The notes beneath the pieces are model-generated. The model was not told the origin of the DNA and searched no databases. It saw only the letters and a program-made list of their open reading frames with translations. Below, piece by piece: positions 54,416-62,340 of a stretch of DNA of 64,000 bases. The position numbers and the translations under genes are program-made. Position 1 is the stretch's first letter. Every line of letters begins with the position of its first letter. The stretch comes from Clostridium_AD sp937920395 (GTDB taxonomy: Bacteria > Bacillota > Clostridia > Clostridiales > Clostridiaceae), in contig DAVZGP010000002.1 in assembly GCA_052274345.1 (NCBI GenBank), forward strand, positions 62,001-126,000, given 5' to 3'.

Positions 54416-55174
54416 CTATCCTTGTAATTGTTCTTCTTTAAATAATTCTTTAATTTTTTCTATACCATAAGATATACTTACAATACTTTTGCCTGTTTCT
54501 TTTTCAATGACAGCAGTTCCATCTTCTAAAAAATTATCCTCTATTACAAATATATCTCCTTGAAATGCAATCTTACTTTTCCAGTTTTCAATTTGACTTT
54601 TTATCATAGGGAAATGAGAACTATTAGTTTTTATAATATATAATTTTACATTTCTTTCTTCTTTAAGTGTATTAAAAATCATTTCGTTTATTGCATCTGG
54701 TTCTTTTACTTCTTTTTTTAATATGCTCTCAGCTATACTTACAATTAAGTCTTTTATGTGCTTTTCTTTCTCTACTAAATACTCATCATACTCTGATTTA
54801 GCTGCTATTAATATAGAATCAGCCTTTGCTTTCACCTTCGCAGCTTCATCCATTGCCCCACTAATAGCATCATTATATGCATTTTCATACCCTTCCTTAC
54901 TTCCTTGCTCCATCCCTTCTTTAATAGCGCAGGTTTTTGCCTCTGCTGCATCAATAAAAGCTTTTGATGTAATTTTCTCACTTTCATTTCTTGCATTCTC
55001 TAATATATTACTAGCAATCTTTTCATAACTTTCCATGTTAGCATTTTGAATATTATGTTGGTCTCCCACGGTCACAGCGATCGGAACCTCACTTAATTGA
55101 GTGTTAATTTCCATATCACCTTGTTCTATCACTCTTGAATTCTTTATAACATTAAAGTACAATTGCATTCTCAC
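54416..55174 (-). CDS. fliH: Flagellar assembly protein FliH
   Basis: A 252-residue FliH/YscL-type protein with a long helical middle (about 60-140; GSKEGYENAYNDAISGAMDEA resembles the GxxxG repeats) and a C-terminal domain (LIVSIAESILKKEV, IENWKSKI) that binds FliI and tethers it to the C-ring. It overlaps the fliG end by 23 bp. Recognised mainly by position and helical pattern. Confidence 0.88.
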   Translation of the reverse strand: MRMQLYFNVIKNSRVIEQGDMEINTQLSEVPIAVTVGDQHNIQNANMESYEKIASNILENARNESEKITSKAFIDAAEAKTCAIKEGMEQGSKEGYENAYNDAISGAMDEAAKVKAKADSILIAAKSEYDEYLVEKEKHIKDLIVSIAESILKKEVKEPDAINEMIFNTLKEERNVKLYIIKTNSSHFPMIKSQIENWKSKIAFQGDIFVIEDNFLEDGTAVIEKETGKSIVSISYGIEKIKELFKEEQLQG

Positions 55175-56168
55175 CTCCCCTTGAAATTACAATTTCACCA
55201 GCTTCATCTAACCTTCTTAAAATACCAACAATCTTTTGTTGTGATTTTTCAACATCTACAAGTCTAACTGGTCCTAAGAATTCCATGTCTTCTTTTAAAG
55301 ATGCCGATGCTCTCTTAGATTGATTCCTAAATATAACATTTGTAACCTCTTCTGAACATCCCTTTAATGCAAGTGATAAATCCTTAATATCTGTTTCTCG
55401 TAAAAATCTTTGTATTGAAACATCATCCAATGTGATAATATCTTCAAATACAAACATAGAATTTTTAACTTGCTCAGCTAGCTCTACATCTTCTCTTTCT
55501 AAACCCTCTGTAATATTTTTTTCTGTAGTTCTATCCACTTGGTTTAAAATGCCCACTAGAGAGTCAATTCCACCAATTACAGTAGTATCTGTTCTAATAA
55601 CAGAAGATAATTTTCCATTTAAAACTTTTTCTATTTCTTTAATAACCATAGGAGAAATAGCACTCATAGTTGCAATTCTATAAGATACTTCACTTTGCAA
55701 TTCTAGGGGCAACGCTGCCATTATCTGAGCAGCTTTATCCGCCTGCATGTAACACATAATAAGTGCAATTGTTTGTGGATGTTCATTGACAATAACATAT
55801 AAAAGTTGATTTGCATCTGCTTTCCTTAAAATAGAAAAAGGTCTATATCGTTGAGTTTCTTCCATAACCTTGTCTAATATCCCCTTGGCCTTTTGCGTAC
55901 CTACTGCTTTTGAAAGCAAATTTCTTGCATATTCAATTCCACCTTCTAACAGAAAATCCTTTGCTTTATTCATTTCCATAAATTCATCTAAAATTGCCTG
56001 TTTTTGATCAGCTTTAACTGAAGTTATATTAGCAATTTCATAGATTATCTTTTGAATGTCCTTTTCTGGTAACTTTTTCAATATACCTGCTGAAGCATCC
56101 GGACCCAAAGTTATGAATAATATGGCCGACTTTTGAATTCCTGTAAGTTTATCATTTTTAGCCACCAT
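55152..56168 (-). CDS. fliG: Flagellar motor switch protein FliG
   Basis: A 338-residue switch protein: the N-terminal FliF-binding domain (KSAILFITLGPDASAGILK), a middle domain with EHPQTIALIMCYMQ near residue 125, and the C-terminal torque domain (LREDTDIKDLS-like block, charged residues facing the stator). It is essential for rotation. fliM and fliN/fliY, the other C-ring parts, are not in the window. It lies 4 bp after fliF. Confidence 0.96.
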   Translation of the reverse strand: MVAKNDKLTGIQKSAILFITLGPDASAGILKKLPEKDIQKIIYEIANITSVKADQKQAILDEFMEMNKAKDFLLEGGIEYARNLLSKAVGTQKAKGILDKVMEETQRYRPFSILRKADANQLLYVIVNEHPQTIALIMCYMQADKAAQIMAALPLELQSEVSYRIATMSAISPMVIKEIEKVLNGKLSSVIRTDTTVIGGIDSLVGILNQVDRTTEKNITEGLEREDVELAEQVKNSMFVFEDIITLDDVSIQRFLRETDIKDLSLALKGCSEEVTNVIFRNQSKRASASLKEDMEFLGPVRLVDVEKSQQKIVGILRRLDEAGEIVISRGGENAIVL

Positions 56169-56171
56169 TTA

Positions 56172-57740
56172 TCACCTCTCATCGTCTGTCAGCCAAGACT
56201 TAATAATATCTGCTACTTGTTCTGGTTTCTCTGAGGCATATTTTTTAACCTCATTTTCAATATGAACTTTTTTAGACTTACCTTCGAATTCAATAGGTTC
56301 AAATGTTTCAGGTTTCTTTGGAGTTATGTTATCATCAATAATTCTATCAAACCCTTGTGAAATTTCTTCTGAACCTTCTTCCGGTTTCTTACTTAACCTA
56401 CGCATTACAACTATTATTATAATAACTATCATAACAGCTAGAGCTCCCAAAGCAATTCGGGTATATAACACTTTTGCCGCTGCTGCTTTATCTGCATTTG
56501 CGATATCAAGAAGTGCTTGCTGAGCTGCCTTTTTAGCAGTAGTATCAAAATAAAGACCCTCTATACTAATACTGTCTCCTCTTGCTCCTGAATATCCAGT
56601 AGCTTGTGCAACTAAATTATTTACAGATGTCTTAGTAGCTGCATCTAAATTACCATCTAGTACAACAGATGTAGTAAGTTTTTTAACTGCTCCAGGTGCT
56701 GTCACTAAGTCGTCAACTGTTTGTGAAATATCATAATTTTTGGTACTATCTCTATTCACAACATTTCCATCTTTAGCTGTTGAAGTTGTAGTATTTTGTG
56801 ATGCATTGTCTACCGGACTAGTGGATAATCCAGTACTAGTACCATTATTCCATGTTTCTACATCATGTGAACTTACAATTGTACCCTTTGTACCATATGT
56901 TGTAGATTTTCTTGTAAACGCATCAAAATTAAGATCCGCATTAACAGAAACTTTTACGCCATCTTTATATACAGGGGAAAGTACATTCATTATCTTATCT
57001 TCTAAATTCTTTTCAACTTGTGATTTTAATGCTTGCTGATCATCTGTAGAATTAGTTACAGTATCCTTTTCTTTATCATAGAGTCCCTCAGTTAAAAGTT
57101 TAAAGTTATCAGATATTATACTCACGTTTTCCTTTGGAAGATTCTGAACAGCCCCAGTTAGCAATGCAACTATTGCCTTTACCTGACCATCATTAAGAGT
57201 AGCACCAGCCTTAAGTTTTAACACAACCGATGCCGTAGCTGGATCCGTTGCCTTGACAAAAGCAGTGTTGTCAGGTAAAACCAAATTAACTTTAGCCCCA
57301 TCTACTTCTGGAAAAGACTTTATAGCTCTCTCAATTTCACCTGATAATGCTCTTTGATACATGATTTTAGTTTGTGCATCAGTAGGTGCCATTTGACTAG
57401 TATCAAAAAGTTCAAATCCCTTACTTCCATCAGTAAGTGGAACCTCCGACATAAGTTGCATTCTAATAGTATCGATTTGTGCTGTAGGCACAAGTATGCT
57501 GTTGCCACTTACTTTATAGCTAACCTTATCCGTTTTTAACTGTGTCAACATTGCACCAGAATCCGTTGTTGACAAATTAGAAAATAACACATCATATTTA
57601 GTTTGGGATGTCGCTACTATAAAAGAGATAAGGGCTATTAGGATTACGCTCGCAATTAGGCTGTAGGATATTTTTTTGTTTCTGCTTAAATTACCCCATC
57701 CTTGCGAGATCTTATTTCTAATTTCAAGTAGCTTGCTCAT
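56172..57740 (-). CDS. fliF: Flagellar MS-ring protein FliF
   Basis: A 522-residue MS-ring subunit with an N-terminal helix (about 25-45), ring-building motifs (LSTTDSGAMLTQL, a YscJ-like region 45-220), a FliF C-terminal beta region, a second helix (about 425-445) and a cytosolic tail ending VADIIKSWLTDDE that binds FliG. Length is normal. It lies between fliE and fliG. Confidence 0.96.
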   Translation of the reverse strand: MSKLLEIRNKISQGWGNLSRNKKISYSLIASVILIALISFIVATSQTKYDVLFSNLSTTDSGAMLTQLKTDKVSYKVSGNSILVPTAQIDTIRMQLMSEVPLTDGSKGFELFDTSQMAPTDAQTKIMYQRALSGEIERAIKSFPEVDGAKVNLVLPDNTAFVKATDPATASVVLKLKAGATLNDGQVKAIVALLTGAVQNLPKENVSIISDNFKLLTEGLYDKEKDTVTNSTDDQQALKSQVEKNLEDKIMNVLSPVYKDGVKVSVNADLNFDAFTRKSTTYGTKGTIVSSHDVETWNNGTSTGLSTSPVDNASQNTTTSTAKDGNVVNRDSTKNYDISQTVDDLVTAPGAVKKLTTSVVLDGNLDAATKTSVNNLVAQATGYSGARGDSISIEGLYFDTTAKKAAQQALLDIANADKAAAAKVLYTRIALGALAVMIVIIIIVVMRRLSKKPEEGSEEISQGFDRIIDDNITPKKPETFEPIEFEGKSKKVHIENEVKKYASEKPEQVADIIKSWLTDDER

Positions 57741-57755
57741 ATTCTTACTCCCTTC

Positions 57756-58079
57756 CTATATCTGCATTTTATTAAACGCATCATAGGCATCTACAAGTTT
57801 ATTTCTAATTTGCACTGCCAAATCTAAGGATAATTTTGCCTCTTGCGTAGCAAGCATTACCTTTTGCACGTCTGTTTCATCACCCTTTATGAACTTTTGG
57901 GTGATATCATCTGCTTCTATTTGTTTATCATTAACTCCATCTAATTTTTCTTTTAATGTATCTAAAAAGCTGATACCACTATTGCTAGAATTATCAGTAT
58001 TTAGAGAATCCGTTTTAAGTACATCTGGTGTTGTTACACTACTTGCAGTAGTATTGTTTACATTAGTATTAACATTCAT
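57756..58079 (-). CDS. fliE: Flagellar MS-ring/rod junction protein FliE
   Basis: A 107-residue protein. The C-terminal half (FLDTLKEKLDGVNDKQIEAD, VQKVMLATQEAKLSLDLAVQIRNKLVDAY region) is the FliE signature, after a Ser/Thr/Asn-rich N-terminus. It anchors the rod to the MS ring. It lies 11 bp after flgC. Confidence 0.95.
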   Translation of the reverse strand: MNVNTNVNNTTASSVTTPDVLKTDSLNTDNSSNSGISFLDTLKEKLDGVNDKQIEADDITQKFIKGDETDVQKVMLATQEAKLSLDLAVQIRNKLVDAYDAFNKMQI

Positions 58080-58090
58080 AAAACGCCCTC

Positions 58091-58525
58091 CTATTTACCT
58101 ATTTCTAAAGCTTTAGAAAACATATTTTTTTCAGCAGTCATCGCACTTACATTTGCCTCATATGCTCTTGTAGATGCAATCATATCTGCCATTTCATTTG
58201 TAATATTCACATTTGGCATCATAACATAACCATCTTTACCTGCATCTGGATTTGTTGGATCATAGACACGTCTTAAAGGAGAATCATCATTTACAATACC
58301 AACAGCCTTAACACCTTTAAAACTTGTTTTATATGTACCTGTAGTTTTGTCTAATTCTCGTTGTAAATTTTCTTGAAACACAGCTATTTTTCTTATGTAT
58401 GGTTGTCCATTTTCTCCCCTTGTAGTTGTTGCATTTGCTACATTGGAAGATATTGTATCCATTCTTAATCTTTCTGCTGTAAGCCCACTAGAACTTATTC
58501 TCATTGCACTAAAAGCATCATTCAT
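58091..58525 (-). CDS. flgC: Flagellar proximal rod protein FlgC
   Basis: A 144-residue rod protein starting MNDAFSAMRISSSGLTAERL with SNVANATTT, the rod-family N-terminal motif, and the C-terminal DGYVMMPNVNITNEMADMIA block. It forms the proximal rod with FlgB. It lies six bp after flgB. Confidence 0.96.
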   Translation of the reverse strand: MNDAFSAMRISSSGLTAERLRMDTISSNVANATTTRGENGQPYIRKIAVFQENLQRELDKTTGTYKTSFKGVKAVGIVNDDSPLRRVYDPTNPDAGKDGYVMMPNVNITNEMADMIASTRAYEANVSAMTAEKNMFSKALEIGK

Positions 58526-58531
58526 AATTTA

Positions 58532-58936
58532 TTACCTCCCTCCACTTATAACATAACTGGTAAGTGAAATCTTACTATTAACTTGACTTACAAGTGCATC
58601 ATACATTAAACTATTTGCAGCTTGATTAGTCATTTCTAAATCTATATCAACGTTATTACCGTCTTGCCTCGCGCTGGTATCCACATCTCTTTGTACTTTA
58701 ATTTCTCCATTACCACTACTTGCTTGTATGTCTTTCTCATTGTCAGTTTTCATTGTATCTGCAGCCATGTTGTCATTTAAAGTATCCTCAAAGGTAACAT
58801 AGAGCCCTTTATAGTTTTTTGTATTAATATTTGCAATATTATTTGCGCTAACTTTACTTCTAAGTGTTGAGGCCTCCATACTTTTTTTAAGTAAACTATA
58901 TGTGTCTCCACTTGTAGAACTTCCAATTACATTCAC
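58532..58936 (-). CDS. flgB: Flagellar proximal rod protein FlgB
   Basis: About 134 residues, first gene of the flagellar superoperon. It carries SNNIANINTKNYKGLYVTFED (split family motif) and a C-terminal NNVDIDLEMTNQAANSLMYDAL block. The frame opens at ATG 58951, which has no ribosome-binding site. GGAG lies just inside it, so GTG 58936 nine bases further is the likelier start, though this is not certain. A sigma-A promoter lies about 130 bp upstream. Confidence 0.93.
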   Translation of the reverse strand: MNVIGSSTSGDTYSLLKKSMEASTLRSKVSANNIANINTKNYKGLYVTFEDTLNDNMAADTMKTDNEKDIQASSGNGEIKVQRDVDTSARQDGNNVDIDLEMTNQAANSLMYDALVSQVNSKISLTSYVISGGR

Positions 58937-59356
58937 AATCATCATCTCCATTAATTTAGAGTTAGATTAATACATATTCGCTTATATACTAATTTTCTAC
59001 TATTCTTTACTTATAATAGCTAAATTTTCTCATCATGAGAATATATTCCACTTTATAATTATTATTATATACTATTTGTTTATTTTAGTGAATATATTTT
59101 TATTAATTTATGTTAACACAATAAAATTAAAATGATAAGTTACCAAATAACACTACTAAAATGCTTATTTATAAGCTTATGTTTATTTGCTAATAGTTTC
59201 TGTGATGCTTACTGTTGTTTATTTATATACTATTAATCATCTATAAATTGACTGTTTTCGTAAAATAAAATACTTCTACACTCATATCATAAATTATTAC
59301 CCTATTATTAAATACGCAATTTTCTACTTTAAGTTGCAAAAACTTCAAAAAATAAA
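58937..59356. other. Control region upstream of the flagellar superoperon
   Basis: About 420 AT-rich bases without a supported gene. They hold the flgB promoter (59064-59092) and a dyad in the leader (TTCTCATGATGAGAA, about 59028-59042) that could be an operator or a small hairpin. Confidence 0.5.
59064..59092 (-). promoter_or_regulatory. Sigma-A promoter of the flagellar superoperon
   Basis: On the minus strand TTCACT (59087-59092), a 17-bp spacer, and TATAAT (59064-59069). The predicted start near 59057 gives a leader of about 120 nt before flgB. No c-di-GMP riboswitch consensus was seen in it. Confidence 0.7.
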
Positions 59357-59380
59357 TAAAGAACTCAAAATGAGTTCTTT
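59357..59380 (-). terminator. Terminator of the short flagellin gene
   Basis: AAAGAACTCA-TTT-TGAGTTCTTT hairpin on the minus strand, followed by ATTTATTTTTT, overlapping the stop codon. Confidence 0.8.
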
Positions 59381-60221
59381 ATCTGCTTCTAATATTTTCT
59401 AGTATTCGTAGTGCATCTTGTGGTAATTTATTTGATTGAACCATCATTGCATTTCCAGCTTCTATAAGTATATCATTCTTAGAATATTCCATCATTTCTA
59501 CAGCTAAATCTGCATCTCGTATACTACTATCAGCAGATTCTACCTTTTCTGATATTTCCATGGATGAATCGTAATTACTCTCAAATCTATTTTCTAACGC
59601 TCCATATTTACTTCCAACACTCATAATATCATGAAGAGCACTATCTATAAGTTTAAGTGAATTGTCTACGCTTTTTACATTTACATTTAATACATCTCCA
59701 GTCTTTAAGCCTAATCCTTTTGAGGTTAAATCACTTTTTGGTATACTAGCTGTATCTCCAACACTTGCACCAATTAACATTTCTATATTAATACTACCGT
59801 CATTTGCTCCACCAGTTAGAAGTTTCACACCATTAAACTCAGTATTGTTTGCCATATCATTAGCTCCCTCTAACATTTGGTTTATTTCAGTTTGAATATT
59901 TGCTTTATCAGAATCTGTTGTAACTCCCCCAGCTTGAACAAGTAAGTCCCTAACTCTTTGCAGACTACTAGTGATTTCAGAAATACCACCCTCTGCGGTT
60001 TGAAGCATACTAACCCCATCTTGAGTATTCTGCCCCGCCACTTGGAGCCCTCTTATTTGCATTCTAAATCTCTCACTTTGAGCAATTGCATTCGGATTAT
60101 CTTTCGCACTATTTATCTTAATTCCAGAAGATATATGCTCTAAAGCAGATCCCTGTTTTATAAGATTTTTGCTATATTCCCTATATATTTTTAAAGATGC
60201 TATATTATTATTTATTATCAT
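59379..60221 (-). CDS. Short divergent flagellin (280 residues)
   Basis: A flagellin-family protein with conserved N-terminal (MIINNNIASLKIYRE, ISSGIKINSAKDNP, TQDGVSMLQTAEGGISE) and C-terminal (DADLAVEMMEYSKNDILIEAG, DALRILENIRSR) D0/D1 domains and only a brief middle. It differs clearly from the two full flagellins, for example in the absence of their QANQQPQQVLALLR ending. It may be a minor filament or hook-junction flagellin. It is a separate unit with its own terminator and a candidate sigma-D promoter. Its leader lacks the CsrA-like hairpin of the larger genes. Confidence 0.9.
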   Translation of the reverse strand: MIINNNIASLKIYREYSKNLIKQGSALEHISSGIKINSAKDNPNAIAQSERFRMQIRGLQVAGQNTQDGVSMLQTAEGGISEITSSLQRVRDLLVQAGGVTTDSDKANIQTEINQMLEGANDMANNTEFNGVKLLTGGANDGSINIEMLIGASVGDTASIPKSDLTSKGLGLKTGDVLNVNVKSVDNSLKLIDSALHDIMSVGSKYGALENRFESNYDSSMEISEKVESADSSIRDADLAVEMMEYSKNDILIEAGNAMMVQSNKLPQDALRILENIRSR

Positions 60222-60276
60222 AAAATCAACTCCATTAAAGTATTCTTAATATATTTAATTTGTGGTTTCACTTAAT

Positions 60277-60303
60277 ACTTCGTCTAAATAGTTGATAACT
60301 TTA
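60277..60303 (-). promoter_or_regulatory. Candidate sigma-D promoter of the short flagellin
   Basis: On the minus strand TAAA (60300-60303), exactly 15 bp, then GACGAAGT (60277-60284), close to the sigma-D consensus TAAA-N15-GCCGATAT. It overlaps a 23-codon frame. Confidence 0.45.
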
Positions 60304-60391
60304 TATAAATCTTTATATTTCTTCATTAGTTTTTATAATTTCATGTTTTACTTTTCTTGCACAGTATAAAAAAACTATCTATAACAACAAA

Positions 60392-60432
60392 ATGAGCATA
60401 AGTAGCTAATTATATAGCCACTTATGCTCATC
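60392..60432 (-). terminator. Terminator of the 60428 gene
   Basis: ATGAGCATAAGT and ACTTATGCTCAT pair with an inner GGCTA/TAGCT stem, overlapping the stop codon and followed by TTTGTTG. Confidence 0.7.
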
Positions 60433-60871
60433 CTAATTTTTTACCACCCTTTGTTCTTCTACTATCACTCTCTATTGCGCTAACCTGTGCTGCTAAAGTG
60501 TCTAACCTATCATTTAACCTGTTTTGTTCTTTTGGATTAAGACTATTCAGCTGTCTACCTTGTTCCTCTATCTCTCTCATTTGTAAAAGTTTCACTTCTT
60601 TAAGGTTAAGCATCTTCTGTTTGTCCTTTGCCCATTTCAGTTCCTGCTGTAGTTGTTTATTTTCTGCTTCATTCTTATCCTTTTGCACACCTGCAACTAC
60701 ATCTAAATTCTGTCCTACATTAGCATCTATCGCAACATTGTGTGTTGATTTTATAATTTGTTTATCATTTTCTTTTTCTATATCAATAGATGTTGTCTTA
60801 GGTACTACTATAGCAGCAGATTGTTGAACCTTTGTTTGAATGTCTACCCTTGATAGTGGTGTAATATCCAT
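60428..60871 (-). CDS. Coiled-coil protein of unknown function in the flagellin cluster
   Basis: 147 residues and unrecognised. The N-terminus (MDITPLSRVDIQTKV) loosely recalls FlaG-type proteins, but the FlaG C-terminal domain is missing. Residues about 65-135 form a Gln/Glu/Lys-rich coiled coil (ELKWAKDKQKMLNLKEVKLL) and the tail is basic (RRTKGGKKLG). There is no signal peptide or membrane helix. It has AGGAGG eight bases before ATG 60871. It lies between flagellin genes, 91 bp after the second, with its own terminator. A role in filament assembly or export is only a guess. Confidence 0.75.
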   Translation of the reverse strand: MDITPLSRVDIQTKVQQSAAIVVPKTTSIDIEKENDKQIIKSTHNVAIDANVGQNLDVVAGVQKDKNEAENKQLQQELKWAKDKQKMLNLKEVKLLQMREIEEQGRQLNSLNPKEQNRLNDRLDTLAAQVSAIESDSRRTKGGKKLG

Positions 60872-60904
60872 ATGATTACCTCCTATCTACTATTTATTAT
60901 TTTA

Positions 60905-60938
60905 AAAAAGGAGCCAGAGTTTTCACCCTGACTCCTTA
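60905..60938 (-). terminator. Terminator of flagellin gene 60963
   Basis: AGGAGTCAGGGTG-AAAA-CTCTGGCTCCT, followed by TTTTTT on the minus strand, 25 bp after the stop. Confidence 0.9.
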
Positions 60939-60962
60939 ATGTTACTATTACAAATTCTTCAA

Positions 60963-62192
60963 TTATCTTAATAATGCAAGAACTTGTTGTGGTTGTTGAT
61001 TAGCTTGAACAAGCATTGCTTGAGCAGCCTGATTAAGAATATTATTCTTTGAGAATGTAGACATTTCTTTAGCCATATCTACGTCTCTAATTCTTGATTC
61101 AGCTGAAGTTAAGTTTTCACTTGATGTTCCAAGATTAGCTATTGTATGATCTAATCTGTTTGAATAAGCACCAAGTTTTGCTCTCTCACCTGATACTGTA
61201 GCTGTAGCATTATCAAGAACCTTAATTGCTGCTGAAGAACTAGCTGATGTAGATAAATCAAGAGCATGTTCTCCAGCTGTTGAAACATCTGATAAATCAT
61301 TAGCTGTTCCAGTAGCTACGTAAGAAGCTCCGTAGACTGATGTGCTTGTACCTGCAGCTCCTGCTAATCCTAAAGCAGAAGAACGCATATCGGTAAAGCT
61401 AGCAGTAAACTGTTGGTCCTTATTTGCACCTATTTGAAATGTAAATGCTGATGATGCTGCTTTTTTATCTACTCCAGCAGTAGTTGCAGCAACTGCACCT
61501 GCACCGGTAGCAGTTGGAAGAGTAGCTGAATAATGTCCTGATTTCTGTGTTAGTGTTAGTACAGCACCAGAACCAGACGCAGTGTATTTTGAAGCTAATT
61601 CAGGAGTATTGCCAATTAAAGTTGCTAATTCAGTAGCATCTTTAAAGTTTGTAACTCCACCACCAGTAGCATTATATGTTAATGTCTTTCCATCAAGCAC
61701 TACATCAGCAGTAGTTACGCCTGAAACTGTAAAGACACCAGCTGAACCTGTTGTAGGTCCTGTTACAACGCCTGCTGTACCATCAAGTAAATTTTGAGTA
61801 TTAAACTGAGTAGTGTTACCAATTCTGCTTGTTTCTGAAGTTAACTGATTCATTTCCTTTTGTATTTGTGTTCTATCCTCAGTTGTATTAGTATCATTAG
61901 AACCTTGAACTGCAAGTTCTCTCATTCTTTGAAGAATTGAAGTAGTTTCATTTAATGCGCCTTCTCCAGTTCCTATCATTGAAATTCCATCTTGAGCATT
62001 AGCTGAAGCTTGGTCTAATCCTCTGATTTGCCCTCTCATTTTCTCTGATATAGCAAGACCTGCTGCATCGTCTCCAGCCTTGTTAATTCTAAGACCTGAA
62101 GAAAGTTTTTCCATTGATTTTGAAGCTGTTGAAGCGTTTATACCCATATTTCTTGTAGCATTCATTGCACCTAAGTTGTGATTGATTATCAT
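60963..62192 (-). CDS. hag: Flagellin (409 residues)
   Basis: A full flagellin: N-terminal D0/D1 domain (1-142) and C-terminal domain (about 247-409) typical of filament subunits, with a Thr/Ala/Gly-rich variable middle (143-246). Residues 1-142 match the neighbour at 62341 without a difference that I can see, and the C-terminal third is nearly the same, while the middles are unrelated. It is exported by the flagellar apparatus. Its leader has a CsrA-type hairpin at 62219-62234 and a strong GGAGG. Confidence 0.97.
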   Translation of the reverse strand: MIINHNLGAMNATRNMGINASTASKSMEKLSSGLRINKAGDDAAGLAISEKMRGQIRGLDQASANAQDGISMIGTGEGALNETTSILQRMRELAVQGSNDTNTTEDRTQIQKEMNQLTSETSRIGNTTQFNTQNLLDGTAGVVTGPTTGSAGVFTVSGVTTADVVLDGKTLTYNATGGGVTNFKDATELATLIGNTPELASKYTASGSGAVLTLTQKSGHYSATLPTATGAGAVAATTAGVDKKAASSAFTFQIGANKDQQFTASFTDMRSSALGLAGAAGTSTSVYGASYVATGTANDLSDVSTAGEHALDLSTSASSSAAIKVLDNATATVSGERAKLGAYSNRLDHTIANLGTSSENLTSAESRIRDVDMAKEMSTFSKNNILNQAAQAMLVQANQQPQQVLALLR

Positions 62193-62200
62193 AATAAATT

Positions 62201-62234
62201 CCTCCTTGAATTTTTAGTAGGACATCCTTGTCCT
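62201..62234 (-). promoter_or_regulatory. CsrA-type translational control site, flagellin 60963
   Basis: In the mRNA AGGACA-AGGA-TGTCCT (62219-62234) presents ACAAGGATGT, a near-perfect CsrA consensus, in a hairpin loop. A second GGA lies in the Shine-Dalgarno CAAGGAGGAA (62201-62205 core). Two sites in this layout are how CsrA blocks hag translation in B. subtilis. Confidence 0.75.
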
Positions 62235-62298
62235 CTATTTGTTGTCTATAGTTAAGCTCATCGCAAAGCTATGCTAACTAATTTGCTAAAATTAAGAC

Positions 62299-62330
62299 CT
62301 GAAAATTGAGAAATGTCTCAGCTTTCAGTG
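62299..62330 (-). terminator. Hairpin after flagellin gene 62341
   Basis: CTGAAAGCTGAG...CTCAATTTTCAG stem with a weak TTAATTTT tail; probable terminator or 3' protective hairpin. Confidence 0.5.
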
Positions 62331-62340
62331 AGTTTTTTAA

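Noticed and set aside
58937..59356. c-di-GMP riboswitch ahead of the flagellar operon, as in some clostridia
   Set aside because: No GEMM-type conserved blocks were found in the leader on the minus strand.
60255..60326. 23-codon frame upstream of the short flagellin
   Set aside because: No ribosome-binding site, and it overlaps a candidate promoter; mentioned only as context.
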